A DNA stretch of 64,000 nt from Chaunax sp. Z400 (taxonomy: Eukaryota; Chordata; Actinopteri; Lophiiformes; Chaunacidae), in the NCBI GenBank assembly GCA_037577475.1, contig CM075184.1, positions 28,701,594 to 28,765,593 of the forward strand, given 5' to 3'. Below are positions 53,076 to 64,000 of the stretch, piece after piece. Below the pieces are notes generated by a model. It was not told where the DNA came from, searched no databases, and saw nothing but the letters and a program-made list of their open reading frames with translations. Position 1 is the first letter of the stretch. The number at the start of each line of letters is the position of its first letter. Both the position numbers and the translations under genes were made by a program.

Positions 53076-54688
53076 GATAAATGTGTGTCCTCTTTCAGTC
53101 TGATTAAATGTATGGGCTCCCCATTAAAGTCTTTTAAAATTGTCAGGGCATTGCCAAAGTGCTTAGTTAAAAGTGATGAAGTTGTCCACGGAGCAGATGT
53201 ATTAGCTGATGATGTGCCAATTAGAATATTTTATCACTAAAGACAGCTGTTCACTTGAGAGTGTGTGATCAGGCTAAAAAAAAAGTTGGTGCAACAAAAC
53301 CATAGGAGATGGATACTTTTGCCATGTTATAGCCAAATACTTGGCACTCTGCCTTATATAAAACATTTCTAAAGATTGAATCTGCAAGTTTGTGATGAAA
53401 AAAAAATCCTGTAACCTTATGGCCACTCATTTGTGCCTTTGCACCAGAGCTGATTTCTGCTTCTGCTCAATAAACAATGCTGAGCGGGCTCGTTAGAGAT
53501 TCTGCAGACTGTTGGTTCTTGTGAGACCTTCATTTAAATCAAGAGATAGCAATCAGCATCTGCCTTAATGGACAGAGTTGTTTTACTTGAATCGCAGTTT
53601 TCTCGATCATTCAAGGCTTTTTCATTCACCTGTTATAGCTTCCTGTCATTAGTCAAGAGAGACAATGCAGCGCCGCAGCAGATTCATCAACAGCTCATCA
53701 TCTGTGTCAATCCAAACAAAGCAGGAGGAGTCAGTCAGTCAGCACACAGTGGAAGGTCCCATAAATCACAAGCCCTAAGTCAGCAGCCTTTTGTCGTTAG
53801 TCTCCAATAAGATAAGCATGGAAAAGCATTTATACCCACAAATATCTACTATATATCATCCTAGAAAGTGAGCGGATTCGGTGGAAAGAAAGCTGTCACC
53901 AAATAAAGTCTTGACAATGCAAGCTTCAGCTGGAGTCTTTAATTTGTAGGTGTACAAAAAAGCTTTCATTCACTGTCTGGATAAAAACTTGCTGAAGGTC
54001 AAATTAACATTTCTATTTCCGTGATGTCATCCTATCCCCATGGGGGCAATTGTCTTTTCACCTGTCCCACTTAAAGGAGTTGAGAGTGCAAGGGCAGACG
54101 CCGAACAGCACAGAGCTGGTGGCAATCTATTTATCTTCACAGGGGAACATCAGCAGGCCTGCACAGCACCAAACATCCCCTTCATCCAGGACAGAGAGAA
54201 GGGAAAGTCAAAGACAGACCTATATCCCAAATTAAGTGGGTTTATCAATAGATATTGAACTGACATGACAGGATATTATGTGAAAACCAAAATCAATAGA
54301 TAATCAATCAATCAATCAAGAAAACTCTTATGTTTCAAGTTGCCACTAAGGAAAACCAACCACAAATAAAAGGCACCTATTGATCCTGATTGATGAACTG
54401 AAGGCAATTTGGTGATTTAATCTGCAGAGGAAAGAGAAAATATTTGAACACCTGGGTCCATTTTCCATTTGTACTGTCCGCACAATATCAATGCCAAAGG
54501 CATGCAAGAGATCCAAACATGTTCAACTTAAAGCCTCTGAAAACCTCTCTAATGTTATTTTTGAATAAATGAATAACAACGTTTAAAAAAGTTAAATTAG
54601 TAAGAGTTTGACCTAAATCTAATCTGCTTGATCAAGACCGTGTGGTTGCAATTCTAAAAAAAAACTTGAAATTTGGTCGACACAGGTT

Positions 54689-54727
54689 TTATTTATTCAT
54701 TTATTTATTTATTTGTTTGTTTATTTG
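54689..54727. repeat. (TTTA)n simple repeat upstream of chrna3
   Basis: An interrupted TTTA/TTTG tetranucleotide run about 210 bases upstream of the chrna3 start codon. Confidence 0.9.
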
Positions 54728-54729
54728 GC

Positions 54730-54937
54730 AGTGGCGCGTGCCTCCCATCCCTAACTGTGTGTGTGTGTCTCAGAGTGGCTCTGCTCTCTGCCTCCCCCCC
54801 TCTCTGCTCGCCGGTCCTCGCTGCAGACGCGCTCTCCGTTTTCTCTCTCTCCACTTTCTCCTCCGGTCTGGTGCGCGGAGAGCTGCTGCTGCTGCCACTG
54901 ACCCTGGATTCATTTGGAACTCGTCATTTGAAACGGG
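54730..54937 (+). promoter_or_regulatory. Putative chrna3 promoter and 5'UTR, CT-rich
   Basis: A locally GC- and CT-rich block directly upstream of the chrna3 start, with CTGCCTCCCCCCCTCTCTGC near 54787 and TTTCTCTCTCTCCACTTTCT near 54840. Mammalian CHRNA3/CHRNB4 promoters are known to use CT- and C-rich boxes bound by Sp-family factors. Whether the same holds here is inference. Confidence 0.5.
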
Positions 54938-57900
54938 ATGAAATCCAACCTTGGTCTCGTTTTGCCCATCTGTTCCCTTCTTCTGTGTCTTCTGCCAGGT
55001 GAGTAAGCCACTATACTTTATGAACCTGTAACATCTTGTTACTTACTTCAATAGCATTTTGAAATATAGTCTTATATCCAAAATCCTACATTTCATAGAA
55101 AAATTCTTGGAAATCAAGATAATGTGCACCAACTGCAGGCTTTTATTCCTTTAAAGGGTTGAATGTATACATGCAAATACAAATTATGTAAATAAATACA
55201 TTTATATTTATGCCAATATTCTAAATCAGACCAACACTGTAGGATAACTTGAACTGAACACCTTACAGGACTACAAAAAGTGTTTATTAATTAATCTGAA
55301 ATAGGAGAGAAATGAAGACATGCACTGTCCCTTGGATTTATGAGGACTAACACACTCATCTGGCTATTAGTCACCTTGTAATGATGTATAGCCAACTAAA
55401 CCACATTGCAGTGAAAGATCCATGTCTGACCTTCTTCACTTATCCAGGAAGGTCCTGTTCCAATGAGGAGCACAAGCTCTTCTCTGTGATATTCTCAAAC
55501 TACAACCAGTACATACGACCGGTGGAAAATGTGACCGACCCGGTCATTGTGCAGTTTGAGGTGTCCATGTCACAGCTCGTCAAAGTGGTAAGCACCCTAT
55601 ACAGAAGGGCTTCTCACTGTTTCAGTGGCAATTGCCTGGAGTTATGGGCTTCCAGTTCATCACAGTTAATTAAACATATATCTTCTCAACGTGGAGGGTC
55701 TGAGCACCAGAAGAAAGAAGTTGTGTGTCAATTAGTGGAAGTTTTAGAGAAGAGGCACATGTCATCTGAGAAACCTGAGATACTCTCTGGCAGGGTAGCC
55801 CCTGGTTTATAATCCCGAGGAGGGGACAAGAGGAAAAGGCAGTGTCACCAGCATGAAATGAGCAGCTCGGGCTGCAGGTTTTGTTGCCTGGTGTGGCAAA
55901 CAGATGGTTCTCACTTGACTCGAACTGGTTTAAAGCAGATGTAGCTAATTATGTTCAAACAGCCTTAGGATAGAGGGGATGAGCAAATAGATAGACATGT
56001 AAGCAACTATTTTATTTTAGACATTTTAATTGTCTTTTTATGTTATAGACAAGAAAGCTGCCTTTAGAGGGGCTGTATTACCCTCATTAGATTGATTTAG
56101 GCCTTCATTTAAAGCAACAGTTTGACATTTCGAGAGGGTCGTTACCACTCTCCTGTCTGCAGCCTACAGTAAATGTGAAACTACTGCTGTCTTGTTAGCT
56201 TAGCTTAGCATACAGTATGGGGGGGGACTACAGAAATATGGCTCTGTCCAAAGGTATAAAAGAAATCCACCTATACTATATATAATCCCTTTTAAAACTG
56301 TTTTTTTAATACTTTATTTTTTTCAAGTGTGTAACTCAACTGTTTACAATTCATATTCAATACTATACAGTTAGTTTTTGTTGTTGTTGTTGAGTTAGGT
56401 AGACAGATAGCAAAATAATTAAATATATAAATTAATAGATTTGATAATAAATCAGAAAATGAAGGAATGAAAATGGAAAGAAAAAAAGAGACAAAAGCTT
56501 ACAGTAAATTTGAAACTACTGCTGTCTTGTTAGCTTAGCTTAGCATACAGTATGGGGGGGACTACAGAAGTATGGCTCTGTCCAAAGGTATAAAAAAAAA
56601 TCCACCTAGATACCATGTATATAACCCTTCTTAAAACTGTTAAATGTTTTAATTAATGAGGTTTAGATGTGTTGGCAGATTCAGGCTAGTCTCTTTTACT
56701 TTGTTTCAGTCTTAAAACAAAGCTAAGCTAACCATCTCCTGGTTGTGGCTTCATAATTAATGGATTTATATGGGAGTGGCATCAATCTCCTCATCTAACC
56801 CTTAGTAAAAAAGTGAAAAAAAATGTATTTCCTGAAATGTCAAACAATTTCTTTAAATTGTAGATATTATAATATTGCATGCAAATGTTGTCAGCCTATA
56901 GTAGCCAGTAATATGGTAGTAAATTAGCAACAGTATCAGATAAGCAAGGTTTGGTTTAGACAGATGGTTTAGACTGAATGGATGACGTGGGGTCTGACAC
57001 TGCAGGTCATCTTTATCTGTTTTCTTACACAGAAGAGCTAGATAAGTATTGAAGACCTGTCTGGATCTAGAGATGACGAAAAGTTAAATTCAGCTTAACT
57101 CAATTGATGCAGCGGAATACAGAGCTGATGGTGCACCTGGTGCTCCTAACCCAGATGCGATTGGTATTCGTCAGCCTACACCAATTACAGCAGGGCCATA
57201 TTAGCTAATTTAGACGATCAATAGCTCATTGGCTGAACTGGCTCAGTCATCATCTCACAATCAGAGATCCTATCACAGGTGATCTGCTTGCGGGCTTCAG
57301 AGCAGGTGATGTTTTACAGTCGTAAACGTATCGACATTTTGCACTTATTCACTTTCTTGCAAATTGTAGATGTGAAAACTGATACCAATAGAAAAATACT
57401 GCACACCGAGGACTGTGGTGAGGTGCTGATCACTGAAGTGCACTTGGCAATAGAATATAATTGTTGCACAGTCTGACTCCATATGCATTTTTCTTCATTT
57501 TTAAAGAAACAAATATTTAAAAAAAGAAAAGGCCATATGGAGCTAGAGTATGCAACCGATACCACTCTCATGTCTGTCCATCAAATATGGGGCTATAGCC
57601 GGAAATAAGTTAGCTTAGCATAGCATGAAGCTTCAGAGCTGTATAGCTTCATATTTAAAACAGGGACTTGAGAGTCGTATTGATCTTTTCATCTAACGAA
57701 AGAAGCACATTTCCCAAGAATTAAAGCTATTCCTTTAAGTCGTGATCATGTGGTCAGCCATGTTTGGAGTGCATGTTCCCAAGATACAGTACCTGGTGCT
57801 GACCATTCCGAAAATCCTGCATCATTGGAATAAAACAACATCCCAGCTTTCATTGTGCACCCTGTTGATAACACACACTAGAGGAATCTATATTTCTTTT

Positions 57901-60900
57901 ATATCTCTGCACTGATTTGGTGGTAAGATACAGAATGTGTACCTTAGCTATGAAAGTGTAAAAAAAAAAAATCACCATTCTCTCAAAGATAAATAAATGA
58001 TGGTTGCCCTGCTGCCTTCTCTTCACGGTTCAAGTCACATACAAAACTTACCCCCCACAGTACTCCCTCCCCTCACCCCTCACACCTTCCCTTTAGTCCC
58101 TCTGCTCCAGCTTCACTGCTGAGTTGTTACAATAAAAGTTAAGGCTGTGCTGCAACCCTCGGTCTCCATCTGTCATGTGTGTTACATTGCAGCCATGGAG
58201 GACTCATGTGTGCCTCTCATTCCTCTCGTCTGGATCCGCAGAGGTCTGACCTTGCAGACAACACAAAAACAATCCTCCGTGGTGAACTCTGTGATTGCCT
58301 GTGACAGTGTGTGTGTTCTGGGTTTTACCTTTAAAATGTTAAAATATCCTTTGGTTGCATGTCTTCATCATCAATCCCTCTCTGTTCTCAGGATGAAGTC
58401 AATCAGATAATGGAGACAAATCTGTGGCTGAGACATGTAAGTTGATGGTGCATGACTGTGCAAATGGACCCGGAGCTAAGACATCAAGTATGGATCCATC
58501 CATCTGTCATACATGATTCTTTTGTGGTTGACTGTCAAATTGAGTTATTCATGGAAGGGAGCTTTTAAAACACATTTATCCTTCTAGTCCATTTAAAAAA
58601 ATCCGATAAATCAAATGCATTTAGTTAGTTGTTTTTTTGTGTGTGTGTCAATTTCATAATATTTTTTACACAATTTGACAGTGATCTGGAATCCATCATG
58701 CTTCCCAAAGTCCATACTCCTCATTTTGACAGTCTGACAGAAACATCTGCCATATAGGGAACTTTAAATATTAAAATAATCTAACCTCTATCATATTTCA
58801 TTGTCATACAGAGTGAGCCTGCAACAAAAATAAAGCAGTTTGGTCACATGCCGTATGGTTTGATGGTTTTGTCATTTGCTTAGTCCCGCATGGTGCCTCT
58901 GCTTCCACCATGCTGAGTGCAGTGAACCAGTTTGAATCAAATAAAGCAGGGCAGGTCTCCAGGTCCCATGTAACAAGCACTGAGCAAATACTCATCTGTG
59001 CTGGAGCCAAGTTCATTTTAAAGGGTTGAGCTGTAAATGCTTGTTAGTGCTGACGGTTGAAACGCTGTTCCACTTATTTCGATTAGTCATATGCTATTTC
59101 GAAATGCACAAACAACAGTATGAGGTACATTTCCCCTTTTTTGTTCGTAATTAAGTTTGCTTTACTGTCGTTGCTTTATGAGTCTCACGAGAAACACAGG
59201 CTGTCCTCAGCAGAGTGGCAGAAACAGTGGCTAAAATGTCCATAAAACACACTATAAACTGTTGTTTATTATCTCATCTCATACTTCACACCGTATAAGT
59301 TCTGTTTATACGCCACAGATGGAGATGACGGCTTCTCGCTGTTTTATGAGGGACATTTCAACAGAGGATGCATTTGAAAAAAGTAGATTTAGATGTAAAA
59401 GATAATCACATGGAGAAAACAATTTATATCCTCTTGTTTTACAGTCTGTTTTCTTTGCTTTATAATACTATAATAATATATATAATAATATTTTGTACAA
59501 GAGACCTGTTTAAACAGCTTGGATTGAAAAAAATGCAGTTACAAAAATTATACTTCTAGAAGTGGTATCCTGGTACTTGCTATTGGGGTGGTTTAAAAGC
59601 GATAGTTTGGTTTAGGAATGGCTGTCAGTCGGTCACTTCACCATAAAATGATTGACATAAAATGACTTCGGTGACATTCTGATTGATTGATCTGATGAAA
59701 TCGCGTTAAGTTTGGTGATCCCTTAACTCTTCATCACTGTCCAATCAATGTAATGTATGTCTGAATGCTTGTAATTATGTGTTTTGGCCCCTCCACTCAT
59801 CCATTGTTTACCATTACATTTAACTCTCCAGGACGAGTCCCCACTTGTCACTAGCCATCATAGCAAGTGACAAAGGAGGGGAACAGACACAGGTTTGCAT
59901 ATCAAATGAATGTGATTCATTAAAAAAAGTAAATATAATGGTAAACAGTGACAAAATACAGGCATGATGTGTAGAGTATCAGCATATCAGTGGTGTCAGC
60001 GGTGAATGGATGAGTGAAACGTGTGAATGTTGTTCATGTCAAACAAAAGAAGAACTAAACCAGATCCGGAGATGTTGAGCCTATAGTAGAGAGAGAGAGA
60101 GAGAGATTCCTATCAGTGCATGACCATCCCTGCCTGCAGTCTCCTGCAGGAGAGAGCAGGGCAGGGAGGGGCCGTAACAAGTTTAATAATCAGCGGATTA
60201 TAAGTTAATGAGTACTGAAATCTGAAATCTCTATGATTGTAGTGTAGTCATATTATGATTAGTGTACATTTAGATTCACCAGTTTAATTTGTGACTTGGA
60301 TTTATTTCAGATCTCACTAGAATAGAGATTCAAAACCAATTCCTTCATGTACTCTAAAGGTAGAAACATGTTCATTTTCAGGCCTTCATTCATGGTTTAA
60401 ATTGACCTCAAGAATGTTACCTATATTTTTAGAAACTATTGTCTGAATCTGTGCTTTCTCTACCCTGAATTTAATGTAAATTAACACCCGTTTTCGGTTA
60501 TCAGATCTGGAATGACAACAAACTCAGATGGAATCCAAAAGATTATGGAGGCGTCGAGTTTATCCGAGTGCCATCCAACAGAATATGGAAGCCGGACATT
60601 GTGCTGTACAACAAGTGAGAGTAACAACAAATTCAAGACCTGTCTTAACATCTTCATTGATTGTTGGCTGCATTTACATTAAATGATTGTCAAAGCCAAA
60701 ACTGTATTAGTCTCCATTGTTCATTTTGTAAGGGGCATTTTTTGTTTTGTATATCTTTAAGCGAGGGAACACAGAACATAAATAGTTCTACTTACTGAAA
60801 CCACAAGGCATATTTTTTTATTAACACCCTCAGTACAAAGTAGTCAATTGGTTACATCGTTCAGTTTAATCTGTGAATCAAGATTAGTGATTTAACCTAT

Positions 60901-62371
60901 ACATTCCTCTTTTGTTCCCTCATTGTGTCTCTATCTACAGTGCAGTCGGAGATTTCCAGGTTGATGACAAAACAAAAGCCCTGCTTCGTTACAATGGTGA
61001 TGTCACCTGGATCCCTCCAGCCATATTCAAGAGCTCCTGCAAGATTGATGTCACCTACTTCCCCTTTGACTACCAAAACTGCACCATGAAGTTCGGCTCC
61101 TGGACATACGACAAGGCCAAGATTGACCTGGTGCTTATTGGCTCAACCATCAACCTCAAGGACTTCTGGGAGACCGGGGAGTGGATGATCATCGATGCCC
61201 CAGGTTACAAACACGACATTAAGTACAACTGTTGCGAGGAAATCTACACAGATATCACTTATTCTCTGTACATCCGCCGGCTGCCACTTTTCTACACCGT
61301 CAACATGATCATCCCCTGCCTCCTCATCTCCTTCCTCACCGTGCTCGTCTTCTACCTGCCATCTGATTGTGGCGAGAAAGTCACTCTGTGTATCTCAGTC
61401 TTGCTCTCTTTAACTGTCTTCCTCCTTGTCATAACGGAAACCATCCCCTCCACTTCGCTAGTGATCCCTCTGATAGGCGAGTACCTCCTCTTCACCATGA
61501 TCTTTGTCACCCTCTCTATTGTCATCACTGTTTTCGTGTTAAACGTCCACTACCGCACACCAAAGACCCACACCATGCCGTGCTGGGTGCGGACTGTGTT
61601 CCTGGGGGTTTTACCCAAGGTGATGTTCATGACAAGGCCAGAGAGGGACCCTGAACAGGTGACAGTTGCAAGCAATGTTCAAACCACGAATTCCAGATCT
61701 TGTGCAATCCACTTGTCGGGTTCTTTGCAGAAACAGCACAAACCTCAGGCCCTGGGCTCCAGCGTGGTGTCCAGCGTGACAAACCGTCATCGGCTTTTAA
61801 ACAATACAGAACTCTCCAACCTCAATAGCTTAAGTGGAGACTTAGCCAAAGGCACAGGCTCTGCGTTCTTATGCTGCGAGGGACATTGCAATTGCTGCTG
61901 GCAACGGAGATCCAGCAAACTGCCTGCAGACTCTGTGGGAGGAGGCGGAGGACTAGGCAGTCTGGGGACACTGACTAGAGGCAGTGCTCCTGGGGTTGGT
62001 GGGGGCAGTCAGTGCTCCAGCGCCGAGTCTCTAGATGGTGGTATAATGCCCCTGTTGCCTCTCTCCCCTGAGGTCAGGGAGGCCATTGAGAGTGTCAAAT
62101 ACATAGCAGAGAACATGAGACTACAGAATGAAGCAAAGGAGGTGAGTGCTCAGCAGCTTCTAAACCTGTATTGGAAATTTGGTTTCAAGAAAGCTGTGAC
62201 TATCACCATATTCAAAATGTTGTCATTGTGATTCTGTCACAGGTACAGGATGACTGGAAGTACGTTGCCATGGTTATCGATAGGATCTTCCTGTGGGTGT
62301 TTGTCCTTGTGTGCATCCTGGGAACAGCTGGCCTCTTCCTCCAGCCCCTATTGCTCGGGGAGGACGTTTGA
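54938..62371 (+). CDS. chrna3: Neuronal nicotinic acetylcholine receptor subunit alpha-3
   Basis: The agonist-binding alpha subunit of ganglionic-type nicotinic receptors. Coding exons: 54938-54998, 55448-55587, 58392-58436, 60505-60614, 60941-62141, 62243-62371. They total 1686 nt, phases agree, and they give 561 aa (human about 505). It starts MKSNLGLVLPICSLLLCLLP, a signal peptide. NQYIRPVENVTDPVIVQFEV and DEVNQIMETNLWLRH match alpha-3 closely. The Cys-loop is C152-C166 and the vicinal pair is C216-C217 (codons 61230-61235) in KYNCCEEIYTD, which defines an alpha subunit. TM1-TM3 lie at residues about 236-330 (IIPCLLISFLTVLVFYL, CISVLLSLTVFLLVIT, YLLFTMIFVTLSIVITVFVL). The TM3-TM4 loop is long, with a Cys cluster (LCCEGHCNCCWQRR) and a Gly run. 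ENMRLQNEAKE then VQDDWKYVAMVIDR lead into TM4. It follows the beta subunit gene on the same strand. Confidence 0.97.
56112..56852 (+). mobile_element. MITE-like element with internal duplication (copy 3)
   Basis: The fullest copy of the GCTTAGCTTAGC family, in chrna3 intron 2. It starts near ACAGTTTGACATTTCGAGAG and ends near GAAATGTCAAACAATTTC, whose GACATTTC/GAAATGTC ends are inverted. Subterminal blocks (GTTACCACTCTCCTGTC and GGGAGTGGCATCAATC) are also inverted. A ~140-bp internal segment is duplicated (see 56165-56641). Confidence 0.75.
56165..56641. repeat. Direct duplication inside the MITE-like element
   Basis: Copy 1 (56165-56302) and copy 2 (56500-56641) share TACAGTAAAT.TGAAACTACT, TGTTAGCTTAGCTTAGCATA, CAGTATGGGGGGG and TGGCTCTGTCCAAAGGTATA with few differences. 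They are separated by about 200 bases of unrelated AT-rich sequence. Confidence 0.92.
57535..57742 (+). mobile_element. MITE-like dispersed repeat (copy 4)
   Basis: It contains CCGATACCACTCTCATGTCT at the start, GTTAGCTTAGCATAGCATG in the middle, and TCGTATTGATCTTTTCATCT then AATTAAAGCTATTCCTTTAA at the end. The subterminal blocks are inverted relative to each other, as in copy 3. It lies in chrna3 intron 2. Confidence 0.65.
60088..60107. repeat. (GA)n simple repeat
   Basis: A short GA run in chrna3 intron 3. Confidence 0.85.
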
Positions 62372-62540
62372 ATCAATACTCTAGACTGTTGAACTACAGC
62401 ATTCATCACAAATGAGATTCTTGTCATGGATCAGGCAGAAAATACAGAATACGTTTGTTTGACAAAGTAGTTGAAGGATTCTCCAACACTGAGACTGTTT
62501 AGTGGTGTGTAAAATACGTGTATAAAATATTCATTCATTC

Positions 62541-62621
62541 TTATTTTATTTTATTTTATTTTATTATTTTATTTTTATTTTTTATGTTTTTATTTTTATT
62601 TATTTATTTATAAAAAATAAA
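62541..62621. repeat. (TTTTA)n AT-rich repeat
   Basis: Pentanucleotide TTTTA-type runs grading into TTTA units, about 170 bases after the chrna3 stop codon. It ends in AAAAAATAAA, which could act as a polyadenylation signal. Confidence 0.9.
62616..62621 (+). terminator. Candidate chrna3 polyadenylation signal
   Basis: This is the first clear AATAAA after the chrna3 stop codon (245 bases downstream). A second candidate is at 63271-63276. Low complexity around the first site makes the choice uncertain. Confidence 0.35.
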
Positions 62622-62857
62622 CAAATAGAAGAGTTTAAAAAAATTCTTATTTAGATGAGTAAATATTGGTGTACAGTGATTAAATGTATTGGAGTTGAAG
62701 CACCTTATTTTACATTAAGCAAGTATTTACTCACATACATTCACAGATGCAACATTTACTAGAAGGTTATTTGAATTATCAGTATGTAAATATTATTGTG
62801 TAATTATTATGTAATTATTATTAATTACCATCATGCTCAATGTGAAGAAAATTTCAA

Positions 62858-62858
<1 letters not shown>

Positions 62859-62893
<35 letters not shown>

Positions 62894-62894
62894 T
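62859..62894. repeat. Compound (AT)n(AC)n microsatellite
   Basis: About 9 AT units followed directly by about 9 AC units downstream of chrna3. Confidence 0.92.
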
Positions 62895-64000
62895 CATACA
62901 CAATGGATATCCATTTTTCTTAGAACCAAGTAAGGTTGTTGACTGTATTCAAAGAGTGACATCATGTGGCGAGTCTTTGCGACTACAAATGATAACATGA
63001 CTTTCTGTACTGTATGCCACTGTGTCATGATCTCTGCTGTATCATAATCACAGTCGTAAAATGTAATGAAAAGTTACACTGACACCTTTTGCCTTGAGTA
63101 CATATAGAGAGCTGTTTGATTAGCATAGCATGACCTTCTGAACTGGGTCACTGCTCTTTACAATCATGCAAAGTGAAATTTTTTTACAATGTCCTTAAAG
63201 TATTTAGTGTGCAAAAACAAAAACATATATAAGTAAAAAATGTGGTTCTGTCTTACTCAATATTTCAGTAAATAAATCTTAAAACCGTTATGTAAAGGTC
63301 CGAGAGAGATGGTTTCTCTGTACCAATAGCATTACTGAGACTAGAAACAAGACCTGTGGGATGGAGGTATAATTTCTAGGAGGCCATTGAGACTCTGTTT
63401 ATCATCTGTTCCACCTCCACTGTGCCCCCTTGGAGCTAACTCAGCTTATTGGATCACAATCAATATAGAGAGCAAGTGATGAAGGACCATATTGGATTCC
63501 TCTCTTTTCTTCATCTAACCATTTTTCCAAAATACAATACCAGAATGCTTCTTAATAGCTCCGTGCTGACACCACAGCCCTGATTCTCTCTTGTACTTAA
63601 AAACACACGGTTGTGTTTCATTTAGAAGAAGTTATGGATTTTAGTTTAGAAGCTATATATATATATATCTATCTATATATTTAGACTTAAAGAGTTGGTT
63701 ATTTGACAGATATACATGCTTTGGAGGACAGATTCTAAGATTTGTTTTTTTGTAATCCATCAGCTAAAGAGTCAAACCTGTGTGACTCTTATGAGCACTG
63801 TGAGTACTTGTGCTGAAAGAGCAAATACATCCTGCATGGGGTCTGAATATCAGCATGTCACTGTCTGAGTCTTAATTTACAATGAACTCACAGTCAGAGC
63901 AGATGGCGAGCTAAGTGATTACAAGAAAATCTAGCCCATATTAATTGAATGCAGGCAGGAAAGCAGCAGATAGACAGACATTGCATTAGCTCTCTGTCAC

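Larger units (their letters stand above)
52545..54780 (+). other. Spacer between beta subunit and chrna3 (3'UTR plus intergenic)
   Basis: It contains the probable 3'UTR of the beta subunit and then non-coding sequence with no recognised exon. A (TTTA)n tract lies at 54689-54727. The short distance between stop codon and next start (about 2.4 kb) matches the compact head-to-tail layout of this receptor cluster. Confidence 0.5.
62372..64000 (+). other. chrna3 3'UTR and downstream sequence
   Basis: No further gene was recognised. Candidate AATAAA hexamers are at 62616-62621 and 63271-63276. The stretch holds an A/T-rich repeat, an (AT)n(AC)n tract and another short (TA)n near 63653. No exon of chrna5 is seen before the window ends. 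Confidence 0.5.

Noticed and set aside
62142..62231. Continuation of the chrna3 large exon beyond 62141
   Set aside because: The reading frame runs on into the intron, but the GGAG|GTGAGT donor and the VQDDWKY exon at 62243 give the conserved TM4 end.
1..64000. CRISPR array, operon, phage or other prokaryotic system
   Set aside because: No regularly spaced identical repeats with unique spacers and no bacterial gene organisation; all genes are intron-containing vertebrate genes.

Overview
The window looks like nuclear DNA of a ray-finned fish, probably a spiny-rayed teleost. It holds vertebrate genes with GT-AG introns of tens of bases to about 3 kb. Between them lies AT-rich DNA with teleost-type repeats: a degenerate Tc1-like transposase, decayed LINE reverse transcriptases, a tRNA-related SINE-like element, MITE-like elements with GCTTAGCTTAGC motifs, a hAT-like MITE and long (AC)n tracts. 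No bacterial or organellar features are visible.

Layout. 1-9.9 kb is intergenic and carries a Tc1 relic and MITE pieces. 9.9-23.2 kb (minus) holds a complete 13-coding-exon ube2q2 gene (E2 ubiquitin-conjugating enzyme, 370 aa), apparently with a ~3.1 kb 3'UTR. 23.3-40.5 kb is a gene-poor spacer with a LINE relic (28.5-29.3 kb), a SINE-like insertion with target-site duplications (30.5-30.9 kb) and a local tandem duplication (36.9-37.2 kb). 40.5-41.5 kb (minus) holds three exons of an unrecognised 239-aa coiled-coil protein with a basic C-terminus. 43.1-52.5 kb (plus) holds a complete six-exon neuronal nicotinic acetylcholine receptor beta subunit (521 aa, chrnb4-type with chrnb2-like traits). 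54.9-62.4 kb (plus) holds a complete six-exon alpha-3 subunit (chrna3, 561 aa). 62.4-64 kb is downstream sequence with simple repeats.

How the genes relate. The beta and alpha-3 genes lie head to tail, as CHRNB4 and CHRNA3 do in mammals, and their products would be expected to co-assemble into ganglionic-type cation channels. ube2q2 belongs to the same conserved neighbourhood (human 15q24-q25), so the window is a teleost counterpart of the CHRNA5-CHRNA3-CHRNB4 region. chrna5 is not seen and would be expected beyond the right edge. I found no clearly novel system. The points most worth checking are the unnamed coiled-coil gene divergent from the beta subunit, the mixed beta2/beta4 identity of that subunit, a GC-AG intron and an overlapping uORF in ube2q2, a perfect 18-bp hairpin, and a MITE 46 bp upstream of a receptor exon. 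All exon coordinates come from reading splice sites and phases by eye, using remembered family sequences.
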